From NCBI RefSeq assembly GCF_014839805.1, contig NC_051128.1, positions 13,716,466 through 13,780,465 of the forward strand: a stretch of DNA of 64,000 bases, given 5' to 3'. The translations under genes were made by a program, and so were the position numbers. The DNA comes from Manduca sexta (lineage: Eukaryota; Arthropoda; Insecta; Lepidoptera; Sphingidae). The notes beneath the pieces are model-generated. The model was not told where the DNA came from and searched no databases. It saw nothing but the letters and a program-made list of their open reading frames with translations. Shown one piece after another: positions 42,101 to 54,600 of the stretch; positions within the stretch are counted from its first letter, which is position 1, and each line of letters opens with the position of its first letter.

Positions 42101-43290
42101 ATAAAGGTCATGTACGCACTCATATCAAGTAATGCTTGTATTGATATGTGAGTAACATTGGCTTTAATTATTATTACTAAATTGCCTAAAACATAATTCA
42201 ATGTGAAGGTTCAAAGTGGAAACCCAGTTGTTATCGTGGCTTCAGAAGTATGATTTGGAAATGGGTGAAAAGCAAGTGGAACTAGACGACTACACGGAGA
42301 AGTATGAAGATGAGGTCACGAAATGTGAAGAATTAGAGGTACGAGAAACAGATTTTATTGTTTTGAATATAAAAGGTTTTTCAATATATACTTATATATA
42401 TAAATAAATTAGCAACTAGGTGTCTCTAAATAAAATGTCAAAAACTTATGGTTAAGAATTTAATATACCCATAAGTATTTTTTAATATTACTAGGTTTAC
42501 ATTGTCTCGTATCTAATCTGAACAGCAAAAGCTAGCAGAACAAGACAAAGAGTATATCCCACTAATGGCGGAGAGAGAAGAGGAATACCACCGCGAGATG
42601 ACAGAGAAGATGAACAAGTTCCTGATAGAGCACGCCGCGAGGGTCATACAGAACGCCTGGCGGGAGGTGCTCGCCAACCGCGCCGAGAAGAAACGGGTAA
42701 GCTCCACAATATGTTTAAATTTATATTTAGATACAGGTGGCGGCACGAGTCGTGAGCACAATCGTGATTGGTCGTTTTGATGTTTGCGCGATTGGTTTCA
42801 TAGGCGGTGCTCGTTGTCGACTGGCTTATATGTGGCATGCTCCTATTTATACACTTTCCTCTAATATGTACATATACACTCACTCGTTTCACTGTTTATT
42901 TGTGCTCAAGTCTTGTGCCATTTACCGTACTTGAGGTTTTTAATAAATTTGGAATTATGTAGGTAAGTAAATTTATAAGAAGCATGTGCTGACAACAGTA
43001 TTCATTGCTGAAAACTCTAATTTTACACATTCATCATAAACTTGTACTTACGAATCCTTTCTTTTACAAGCATCAAAAAGGGAGAGTTAAAAAGGGTAAG
43101 AAGAAAGCGTAATGAGACGAATAATAAATAAAATATTCTTATACCTATACTTAACATTATTTTTCCTCCCTTTTCCTTTTATCCTTTCTTAACGATATTG
43201 TTTTAACAGTTAAAGAAACTGCAAAAGAAAATGCAAGCAGCCGCGGCGGCCGCCGCTGCGGCGGAGAAGAAACCACCCGCGAAGAAATAA
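39137..43290 (+). CDS. DRC10: Dynein regulatory complex subunit 10 (IQCD), 10 exons
   Basis: DRC10 (IQ domain-containing D) is a linker-region subunit of the nexin-dynein regulatory complex. Exons: 39137-39266, 39760-40004, 40279-40386, 40465-40491, 40736-40898, 40969-41104, 41437-41586, 42209-42338, 42526-42696, 43210-43290. Phases agree, giving 446 residues (human 449). AERITKILDEALYKVKL matches human AKRIMSILDEAIYKVEL, and FKVETQLLSWLQKYDLEMGE matches YKVETEIENWIQKYDTEMGE. An IQ motif (RVIQNAWREVLANRAEKK) lies near the C-terminus, followed by a Lys/Ala-rich tail. The middle is coiled coil. Exon 4 is a 27-nt microexon (MKAGYNLED). The donors after exon 1 (GTTTGT) and exon 7 (GTTGGT) are weak but are the only ones in phase. 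An alternative last exon may exist at 43071. It is divergent from DRC2. Confidence 0.9.
39585..39745 (+). mobile_element. Dispersed repeat fragment in DRC10 intron 1
   Basis: 'ccgacgtttcgaagactttg', 'cagccttcatggtcacgggg' and 'tctaacattcacgtaaacat' form a widespread lepidopteran repeat pattern. The last part recurs near 51893 and 61480. It ends 15 bases before exon 2. Confidence 0.55.
43071..43112 (+). CDS. DRC10: Possible alternative terminal exon of DRC10
   Basis: After a pyrimidine-rich stretch ending in AAG, 42 bases encode HQKGRVKKGKKKA and a stop, in phase with exon 9. The basic tail resembles the lysine-rich end of human IQCD. The downstream exon at 43210 (LKKLQKKMQ, an Ala run and EKKPPAKK) has a better acceptor, so this one may be alternative or unused. 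Confidence 0.4.
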   Translation, partial: HQKGRVKKGKKKA

Positions 43291-43684
43291 TACTTATAAT
43301 AAATCTCCATTTTTGGGTTCATGGTAATTTTTATGTGATTTATTTATATTTTAAATAAACTTTTTTTATACGTAAAGCACACTTTTGTGACTGACACCAG
43401 CGACATATATTATTTAAATGTATTTTACTAGGGTAGGTTTAACTTGTTAAAAAAGTAAGTATTCATTTCAAAAATAATCAGAATTATTATTTAAAAAAGA
43501 GATCATGGAAATAGAATGAAGGTTCCAAAAAAATTAAATAAAAATTCATAACTTTTTATTTTCTTTCTTAATCTTAGCTAGGTACTTACATTACTATGAA
43601 ACTGTTGGATAAGACCCCCCTTTTCTAATGGGAAGGTTTAAACCATTTTTGCACTACATGGTCTAATGTGTGTTATTCCTTACT

Positions 43685-43920
43685 CGGTCTTTTTTTTAAC
43701 ATGGGCACGACAAAGTGACTTCACTGCACCTGATGGTAAGTATAGTGGGGTCTAACAGGATGTCGACTGACGAGAAATGCGCTTCGGCAGTCGACACAAT
43801 TATGCCGGCCTGTTGGAACTGAATTTTCACAGACTGATCCCGGAATGCAACACACTTACGTGGGCCACTATGGCTTGTGTACGGTGGTCGCTCTCCGGGC
43901 GAATATGAAATATCTTATCA
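43685..43920 (+). mobile_element. Dispersed repeat, related to 52190-52290 and 53921-54090
   Basis: 'acttcactgcacctgatggt' is shared with 52217-52240. 'tgtcgactgacgagaaatgc' and 'gtcgacacaattatgccggc' are shared with 53930-53970. The three together look like pieces of one retroelement or SINE family. Confidence 0.6.
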
Positions 43921-44683
43921 CCAGTTTTTTTAGACCAATAGCTACAGCTTCAATAATAATTTTAATGAGAATTATACCTTAAATACAATAAATGTTCTAA
44001 ATTATCTTTGTTATCATTCACTAGAGCATCGTTGTTTTTATTAAAGCGTACAATTACAATTTCATAATACAAAATACATTCGCGTGATTACATTGTTTTA
44101 AAGAAAAAACAGGTATTTTCAGCATTGATATGCCTTATATTTAAACATGATATTGTAAAACAGTAATAATATAATTTTAATGAATAATCTATTTATTTAA
44201 TTTTACAATAAATTAATATAGAGACTTAGCAGCACATCTTTTTGGAATTTAAAGCATTTAAATATATTTTGTAGAAATAGTTTACGACTACAATTATGCA
44301 AAGAAGTGTTTAAAACAATTTCTGGCTTACTGCATATCATAGACAAAATATCAAAAATTATCACTAGAAATGCCTACTTAGCATAACAATAAAAACCAAA
44401 TGATAAAAAAAAATTGGCACTATCTCTTTCGATATAAATTTTCAAAATTTTGGAATATACATTTTCAAACGTAACTGATTTCGTGTTGGACAAATTTGTG
44501 TCTGGTATAGAAACTTACCTATTTAAGCATAAGTACACCATACAAAATAAGTATAATAAAGTGAACGTGTCAAAGCACGTTTATATATAACGAACTTAAC
44601 GTGCCTGATTGATCAAGATATTATGGATATATTTTTTTCATTCCGAGTTATTAAGGAGACTCAATCCATTAGAACGCTGGACA

Positions 44684-45603
44684 TAGAGTCTGACCAACAA
44701 ATCGTGGCACAGAAAGTATGGCGGCAAATTCAAAATAAATATATCTTATAACCGCGGGTAAACATCAAGTGACTAATGTTTTTATTTAAGACTAGATGAC
44801 CCGGTGAACTTCGTATCACCTACATACATTTATTATTGTTATTTATTGTGAAACACAATTTTGCCATACCAATACGTATGTTATCATTATCTGTCTCGCG
44901 CTAGTCGAGAGTACGGTTTGCACGTGAAGTAGCTCGTCGTACATTTGATTAACTTCGACTATCTAAGTCATCTTCTCCGTGGCATTTTGCGACAATAACG
45001 ATAAATAAAGTTCTCACGCACTGACAAATTGATGATAGATTTTAATAATAGTCTTGAAATTTATTTATTTATTTTCTATTTTTAAGAACCCACTGACACT
45101 TTTACACTTTATTTATTTCTGAAATGTTTTGTATTTGAACAAAATAAACCAAAGAAATCGGACCTCATAATACAACTATGAAACAGACTTATTTCTGAAT
45201 ACATCTATATATATGTTACAGTTCTTTATTTCTAAAAGAGAAAAGACATGAAATGTTTGACAGGTAGGAACATTTTGTATTGAAAACTTATATTGTCGTT
45301 TTTAGTATTTTTCCGTTATTTATTATTTATGTTCGTCACCGTTTAATCCATCCCTGGACTTCCACAAATAATTCAAAACCAAAATTAGCCAAATCGGTTC
45401 AGCCGTTCTCGAGTTTTAGCGAGACTAACGAACAGCAATTGATTTTTATATATATAGATAGTTAAAATTAAAAATATTTTTTAAAATAAAAATATAATTG
45501 TAAGATAAACTCATCTTTTTAATCTTCACGGGGTTACAAACAGTAGTTTTTTTTTTTAATTTGCCGCCATATTTCTGTGACACGACTCGTTGGCCAGACT
45601 CTA
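44684..45603. mobile_element. Tc1/mariner-like non-autonomous element with ~45-bp terminal repeats
   Basis: Left (44684-44730) and right (45558-45603) ends are inverted repeats containing GAGTCTGRCCAAC, CACAGAAA and TATGGCGGCAAATT with a few mismatches, each bounded by TA. Inside, 44790-45465 resembles another repeat whose end reads 'gccgttctcgagttttagcg' then 'agactaacgaacagcaattg', so it may be a nested insertion. No transposase frame is seen. Confidence 0.65.
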
Positions 45604-45643
45604 GCAGCAGAATCACATAATATAGACTTTAAGTTAACACAGA

Positions 45644-48600
45644 TCATAATTTTTCATCGTCGTCTAAGACTTTTAGGTGTTTAATCGCCCGTATGTCGAT
45701 GAGAGTGTCGGAGGAACTCTTGGTGGTCGGCACGAAGGATATGGCGCGACGAGCTCTCTCACCATTGCGGAGTATCGGGTTCATGTCTTGCTGTAAAATA
45801 AATATTGAAAAAAATTATTTAAATCAGTTATATAGACTCAAAAAATAAATAAATATAAACTTTATTTTGCAACCAAAATTTTAATAATATATGAAAAAGG
45901 TTGCAAACACTTATTCTACCCACTTAAAATATAAGGCATATAACAATGCAGATATCTTTTTATCCGTAACGAAAAAAATAAATTTATTAAACAAAATCAA
46001 AATTTTTATTTCAAATATTGAAAGTTTATAATATCCGCTATAGGAATATATTCTATACTGTCTCAATAACGAGCACCAGTTTACTTCACGGCTATCTTTC
46101 CTTAAACTTTTTATCCACCAAGTTGCTCAGGTGCGGAGTAGTAAAATATAATAAATAGATATTTTAATAAAGGCATGCTCACACGTAGTTGCACATGAAG
46201 CGCATGCGCGGTGAGTTCAGTCCTGGATATCTTCTCCTGTGCCGCGTGCAGCTCCGCGTCCAGTCGACGCTTCTCTTCTTCTAGCTCTCTGAGACGCTTC
46301 TCAGCTTCTACATTTAAACCACATCTATATGTGTACAACTCATAATAAAAAAGAAGTAAAGATACTATTTATTATAAGTTAAATAATCTGTCAGTATGTT
46401 TCATGCCAATTATCGGCAATAAATTATAACAATCGAGGGAGAAGATAATGCAATTAAAATCAGAATTAGGTGAGATCCTAATGATAGTTTTAAATTTAGT
46501 GAACTGGATACTATTTATTCGAAAATAAGAATGTGAATATCGTTTCTCCTAAAAATAAAACGACATCTTTTCTTTGACAAAGTATTATGCCGAAATGTCA
46601 TTGTTACGGGATAATAGCAAGTGGAATAATTTCTTCCTTCTCTCCGTTTCTCCTCGTTTAAAGTCACACACAAGTTCTCTAATAGTTTTATATTTGCTCA
46701 CAATTACTAAAAAGTTGAATTACCTTTGTATTGTGCCTCCTTCTCCGCCTGTAGTATCTCGAATTGTTTTCGTTTCATTCTTTCTTCTTCGAGCATTCTG
46801 TTCTGTTCTTCCTGCAGTCTTTCTAACTCTTCTCGCCTCTCCCATTCCTCTGCTAATACCCTGGACAGAATGAGAAATTCAACATATAAAAAAAATCCAT
46901 TAGTCATGTATTTCGTAATGTGTTTTTTTTTTTGGTTTGCAGATGATATACAATTAGGTTATATTATGATCTTGTACATACACACTAACCCCCTTATTCA
47001 TAGACGTTTTTTATCTAACGACCGAGTAAAGCTGTGATAACAAGTCTGTTTCTCAGTGCTGACGGCATGACAGCCCTCGCAGTGCGTAGACATAGGGCCG
47101 TTGTGATTGGCTAATATTGAGATACAACAATAATAGCCAATCACAACGGCCCTATGTCTGTTTCTCAGTGCCGTTGGGAACTGAGAAACAAGCTTGTTAT
47201 CACAGCTTTATTTCGTCCTTAGATAAAAAACGTTTATGAATAAGGGGGTAAGATTATTTACCTAGCTTGTAGCGCTCGCACAATTTCTTCATCCCGCTTT
47301 GCCTGAGTCTCCTCTTGCAGTAGTCGCTCAAGTTCTACTTGTGTTGTTTTCAATTCCTCCAGTTTCCTATTATCCTGTTGGGCTAATTCAGCGAGCTCCT
47401 GCAATATCAAATATTTGAAATAATCATCTGCACCAATTACTTTTTTCGTAATTTATGCAACAATACCTAGTTAAATCTTGCTAATTGTGAACATTTAATT
47501 TATCAAAGAAACTGAAATTCCATTTTTTTAATAAATGTGTACTAAAATAGCGTCTGATTATCTCTCCTGTATTTTTTTTACTATTATTGTACTCCCGCTT
47601 CTTTGAAGGCTGAACTTGTGCTATATTACTACACAATACAATACAAAAACTCTTTATTGCACACACACGAAAAACAAATATAAAAAGGACACAAACCAAA
47701 TATTATTATTAAAACAAAAGCATGATGCACAATAGGCTATATTAGTTTGGTCCAAACCTTATATTTGAGAAAAAACTGTGAATCTAACCTGTGCCTGAGC
47801 CTCGGCGGCGAGTCGCGCCCTGACCTCGTGCTGCAGCCTGGCCTTGGTCTCGCGCACCTCCCGCTCCCGCCGCGCGCCCGCGCCGCGCCGCCCCGCGCGC
47901 GCCCGCCGCTGGTAGCCCTCGGCGCCGCCCGACACGGCCGCTGCCTGCCGCAGAGCCGATATCCATTGCAGGCGACTCCTGGAATATAATTAAATACGTG
48001 CTTCCTTAGCAATGGTATAGCTTGCTAGAAGGGCCCTATATCAAAGTTGTCGGGGGCCTTTCGGTGCAGTGAGAAGTCACTTATTTTAATGTAGGTAAGG
48101 GTCAAATGCTTAAGCTTAAGGGCCCCCTATCACTGATACAGAAACGAGCCCCCTTAAGCTGGAAGGCCCCTAACACTGATACAGCTGATACGGCGGTAGC
48201 TATGCCCCTATTATTTTTGTAGGTGTATTTTAAAATTTTGAACTAACCGCGGAACACTACGATCTTTGCACGCCATATCTACTCATAATATTAGCTATAC
48301 ATTCAGGTTAATGAAACGAAAAATATGCCTAATTAATTCATCTCCATGATTTATTTCAGAGGTAAATATACATACATACTTACCTACGATTTATAGTTTT
48401 GTGTTCGACAATTTAAACCAACATTAATCAACTTCATTTCTTAACAATTATATTACAGGATATATTTGAAACATTTTTCTTACTTATGATCCTGAGTGCC
48501 AAACTCAAAGGTCCGGTCAGGTGTGATCAGTTGGAATCTCTGTATCTTCCCTTCCCCCACTGACGCTTCTACTGAACAGTACTCGTCTATAGCGATCCGC

Positions 48601-51600
48601 CCACACTGGTCCTTTTGTGAGGAGCTTTTGTAGTAGGTGAGGGCGCAGGGCTGCAGCACGCACCAGTACTCGCGCATCGTTGGTAACAGGTATCCTCGTT
48701 TGAAGAGGTAGCCCTGGAAGATTGATGTAGATGTAATAAGCTTCTATAATTTTAGCGAGAAAGGTAATTGTCGATAGGGTTAGCAAAAACATGTTCATAG
48801 TTATAAATTGATACTTAAGAATTATAAAAGAAAATTCTTGTTGATCGTTTATGTTTCATTAACGAAATCATGCTGCATATTTAGAATTTCAAAATTATAT
48901 AAAGCTTAATTGTTTTCAGTCATAAGACACTATTAGTTTCACAACCGGTGTTAAGAGAGTTTGCACTAACAAATTAAAAACAAGTTTCACATCATACAAT
49001 TTGTACACCTTCAATAAGTTTACCTTCTTTATAATATCTTCAATAAACACATCGTATATTTCGTCAACTGCCTCGACTAGCGCCTCAGGGTGAGTTTGTT
49101 GATCACAGCAATACTTAGCTTCGAGCACGGCGAGGAACGCTGCCCATTTGAAGTGGCCTATTGAAGAACCAAGAGCTTCCCAGTCTGCTGCGTCCCAGCG
49201 AAGACCAAGGCAATGAACCAGCTGTTCAGCTACTATTCCGGCTTCTGAAGGTTGCAGGACGACCTATAATGGGATGGATTTGTCAATTCTCGAGCTGTGT
49301 TCTATTACGCGATTTAAAATAATGAGTGGCAATGTTTTTTCTCATAACAAATGAAGTTTAATCGGATCATGTAGGACACATACATATTATATGCGTAAAG
49401 TCAGCAAAAAAGTAGCCTGGACAAATAAAAAAAATTGCCTTGATCTTTTTCTCCGTATCAACAATTGTTTATCTCCACCAAAATAAACTTCAGAGAGTTA
49501 ACAATATTTTAGACAAAAATGGATATTTCGATTTAAGTTAGTTATTTTTAAATTTTTTTTGTTTTTTAATTTGTTTACCTACTTTTGTGACTGATTGTAC
49601 ATTGGTCGACATTAGATCCTGTAATAATGTTATGAAAGCAAATTCAAAAATTAACAAATAAATCCATTATTAGAGTCTTCCTTTATTATTAGTATTCCAT
49701 TAAATTATTGTACAATTCTATGTCTTGCTTTTTTAATTTTGATAAATATTTATGTTATGAATGAATAATAGCGAAACAATGAACACTCAGGCTAATATCT
49801 ACAGAACAAAGCATTTAGGGTAGTGTGTCAGAGCGGAAAGATGAAACTTGCAAAACATACAGTAATATGGAACTGAGAATGCGCTTCGAAAGTGGTGATG
49901 ACAACCGCAAATACGCACGCACAATAAAGTTTCATGCAAATTGTAGAGCACGAAGTTGTTGAGTGATAATTTATAATAGCTTTTGATTTTATAATGAGGG
50001 GCCCATAGGAGAATAGATATCTATTGCCTTATTAGGTACTAATTGTAAATCAATAGATATCTATGGAAATCTTCTAAGAAATGCTAGTCACATAACTTAT
50101 TCTAAATATTATTTATTTAAAAATAAATAGTTATCTACAAATGAATATTATCCGGTTGCATTCTGAATTGCGTAGTCCTAACCAATATTTGCAAACGTTA
50201 TGCACTCTGGTGTTTCCTTATACATGGAACAATGGACGAAGGCGTGGCGTTACGAGTCTATCTAGATATACAACATCTGTTTCTGCTGCAATTTTTTACG
50301 CTCGTTTTATGAGTATGGACTAGTTCGTGTATGAGGAAGGCGTGTCTGCAATCGATTACTGGAACAATCGATTTGTCGAAGTAAAAAAAATTCTTAATTT
50401 GTTTTGACAACGGCGCTTATCTACTAATTTTATAGTAAATCCAAAGCTATTTGATACTTACTGTTTATGTTTGGAATATTTGGGGAAATATTGAATAATG
50501 CTGAAGGTTCAAGAGCAGATAAAATATTGCTTTGATATTAATGTAAGTGGTTATTCACTATTTAATGAATTTGGAAATTACATGATTTAATTATGGTGTA
50601 ATAAGTGACTAGACTTGAGTTACGTGTTTTTTACTCATCTGGTTTTATTTTTAATGGTGACAGGAAAATGTATTTCCAAATTTTATGTAAGGACAATTTT
50701 TTCGTCCTTGTTTTGCTGTGTTGAATTTATTTAAAATGTCCAATAATGGAGCAACATAATGCATTATGCATTTCGAATATAAATAAGGTGTCGTTCGACA
50801 TCCTTTGGTTAGTATTATTTTTATTTAACTATAATTTGATATGTGCATGTGATTTTATACTTAGGTATTGGAACTATTTATTCTTTTGTTAGCAATCTTT
50901 GCCCGCCATTCTGTCGCCGCGGAGGACATCCTATTTTCTTTATGACGCATAATTTTATTTACATGATATATCCCCTCAACATCATATTATAATTTCTTTT
51001 ACTTATATTCTGTAGGTAATAGTTTGGACTGTAGTTTCAATGCCATCGTGCTAACTTTTTTTTGTCTATTATGTCACTTATTGATATAATAAGTAAACCT
51101 GCATCGAAATCCATTCAGCCGTTTTACGTTTCGCAGACAAGTTAAAATCATGCTCTACCTGGCAGACTACTGTTTTATACAATGTTTATTTCTTATATTA
51201 TGAAAGATATATGAAGCCATGACAAAAGAAAATAAGTACGCTAAAGAAGCAGCGACAACAAATTACGGACGCGTGACGTCATTATTCAAAAAACGACAAA
51301 ATGGCGGACGATATAGTTCAAAAGATCTCATGACGATTGCTAATATGGGAGTAATAACATCTGTTTTGCATATGCGGAGTGATCGCATTATGTGACGTCA
51401 ATGGTGTGGAGGTCTCATAATCCCGCTTCTATTAAAGATATTTGTAGAGCTAAAGCGATCCTTTTGCATTAAGACGCAAGATGTTAATGGGTGTCTGTTA
51501 TGTTTATTATGACGAAGAATATGTCTGAAGATAAGTGCTGGTTTTAGATCTCGTGTTATGTACTAACTCAAGCTTTATAATATTTTATATTTCTCATTTG

Positions 51601-54600
51601 ACGCAGAATTTTTTAACGATAACATTAAGTCGTGTCATCCAATAAATTAACAGTTATAATTATAAATACACGGAATAATAGAAAGTACAATTAAATCTAG
51701 AGTAGGATATGATCCTACAACATCCTAATCTTTGATAAGCGAAGTACTATCGATTTATTGTTTTAAAAATTTGAAGCAACGACTCAGTGAAAGCTCAAAT
51801 CGCACTTTTCATAAATTGAATTCATGGTCACGGGTGGAACTTATAAAATATAAAACTACGATAAAATCCGTAAATGATTATATCTTATGTCTAACATTTG
51901 CGTAAACATAAGGTTTTTAGGTAATACTTCTAAAAAAACTATACTTACAACATAACGATTAGTGTCATCAGCGTCTTGCACCAAGTCCGCGAGCAAGCAG
52001 AATATTCTGAACAACTTGAACACAGACTCATCGCCGAAAACTGCTTTGTCGCGCGCGAGAAGGCTCTTTCTGCACACTAGCCAGCATACCTGCGAAGGAA
52101 AAATCAATTTAAATACTAAATAGGTAAACTTGAAAATTTTTTTTTGACATGCGATCAAAATGGTCGCTGAATGCTGACAACGATTTTTATTTTTTTTTTA
52201 TAAATGGTCGGCTAAGTTGCTTCACTGCACCTGATGTTAAGCGAAGTGAAGCACATAGAAAGTGCCGACCAACAGAAGATACAAGCATCTCTGAGTGCCC
52301 CCCCCCCCCCCCCCTCCATAGGAGACAGGCTGCAAGGCGGCACCGCTCAGGGGCGGCTGCGGATGAATGATGATGACACTTCAACGTCAGAGGAAGCCCG
52401 CAGCCGTCCCGAATGCACCGAAGAGGGCCAGCGCGGAGTTTTAGGTGGTAGGTCGTGCGTAGGTTACTTGTAGTACATAGGGTTAGGGACTCGGCCCCGC
52501 GGTCGCCCGAAGGTCGTCTCGTCATCAAATCCGGGCGGACTTTCTCCGCGAAACCAAAAAAAAAGAAAAAAAGTCATGCCGGCCTGCTTAATTGCTTCTT
52601 CACGCTCCGTTTGAAAGACCCCAGGTTAAAGGGAGGGAACTTCTGTAGAAATCAGTTCATTTTTAATTTAAGGTGTGTTAGATTTTTGTCAATCACTGTC
52701 AATATTAAATACTCACGACGATTATAGAGTTGTATAGCTGTAACATTATTTTAAACTAAAACTATATTGGTATAAACATCTTATATTAATCGGCTAAGTA
52801 GGTACATTTATGCATATTCGAGAAATCTTAGAATTAAGGCACTTCCCTGAGCAAACGGCCTGACGGAGCATTTACGGGTTTACGGGCGGAATAATTTACG
52901 AATAATTGCTTTAAAAAAATAATTTCATGTATTATTTTTAATTTTAAACAACCAAAGTAGAGATATCATATTGTAGTTTTTTTTGCATATGTGTTGATAG
53001 ATAATAGATATAAAATCTGAAATAGACAGGCTTTGAAAAATACGGTTAGCAAGCCGTTTTCCCGGGAGCATCGTCTTAAAGAGGTCCTAGCAACACGACT
53101 GAAATAGGAATATTATTTGCAAATTTTAAAGTGATAACATAATATAAGAAAGTAGGAAATATTAAGATTTCTTAATTATTCATAACTTTCTCTTTTCTGA
53201 CTGAAATTACACTGAAAGTGAAATTGGATTTCTCACGGATTCTTAGTAACAAGGCGTTTTATAACGTGCTTGGTGCCTGTCAAATCTTAAAAAGTATGTC
53301 ACAATAGTACAGTATATTAGTTGTTACCTAATACTCTTTACAATGGTAGATACAACACGTACGTTATGTCTGTGCATGACGATTTCAATAAACAACTGCT
53401 ATAGTGGCCTAATTGCAGAAAACAATACACTTGGAATGCCCTTATCGTCAGGATGTTATATTAAGTGAAAGAATTAATTATAATTAAACAGGTTATTGGT
53501 TGTTTTATTTGGTGTGTGTACCTTTATGTGTATGGATATAACACATACTACTACCTAGTATGTCGAGTCGGAGTCGATGGCTCCAAGTAAACTATCGTAA
53601 CTGGAAAAATTGCGACATTTACATTTTAGCGTTTCGTTATCTAAGTACTGTTTACTACCAAACCCATTTAATTCAATAGTGAATAAACGAAACACTTCAT
53701 TAACAATCATTTACCAACTTTTTTATGGGTTTTGGAAGTAGCGTACACAACGAAACGGTAAAAAAGGGAATACCGTTATTTTTTTCTTATATGATAGTTT
53801 ACTTAGGAGCCATCGAGGTATTCATGTATTTTATGACTAATTTAAGTTTGTAGTTTTAAAATTAGTTTTGGAAATTATTATTGAATTTGTTCATGCGCAT
53901 TGCATTATTCATCATAGTGTATGTCGACTGACGAAGATTGCCCCTCGCTAGTCGACACAATTATGCTGGCTTGTTATCGTATATACCAGACTGATCTCGA
54001 AACGCAATAGATTTATATGGGCTATTATGACAGGTTTTAACACCTTGTAAACGGTATTCGCCACCCGAGTGGATACAAAATCTACCCCACAACCAAATAT
54101 TTTAAAGAATTATATTGAAAACACGAGTTGGTTGACTCCACACTATGAGAAAATATTATTGTTACCGTTAATTATGGTAATTAAACATTAAAATTTTCTC
54201 AACTCTTCTCACATTATAGGACAGAATACACACGTCGAAAAATGGGTGCGCTAGTTGCGCCTCTGTCTACCCCTTCGGGGATAAAAAGCGTGAGTATGTG
54301 TGTGAGTGTACAAATTACTAGTGGGTCTGCGGGCAAAATTAATCACATTAGTAAGAAGTAAAATATGATTAACTGAATATACTACTTGGATAATAATTAA
54401 AATGCTCATTTATGAAAAAAAAAATAAGGGTAGTATGCCGATAAACAGCTCGTGGCACGTGTTTGGGAAAAGATGCTCGGGCGTAAAACGTCCCGGTGCA
54501 ATTTCTAATTTATTCCCATAAAGTACATAAATGCCAAGGTATTTACAAAATCGATCTGGCAACACTAACCTTGACTTACATGACTCAAGACCTCGCACCG

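Larger units (their letters stand above)
43291..45643. other. Convergent intergenic region between DRC10 and SWAP70
   Basis: No gene is visible. It contains the DRC10 3' end, a retroelement fragment (43685-43920), an AT-rich stretch and a fold-back element (44684-45603) next to the SWAP70 stop codon. AATAAA on the plus strand at about 43354 probably ends DRC10. Confidence 0.55.

Noticed and set aside
47747..48012. Pro/Ala/Arg-rich frames on both strands
   Set aside because: They are shadows of the GC-rich SWAP70 exon 6.
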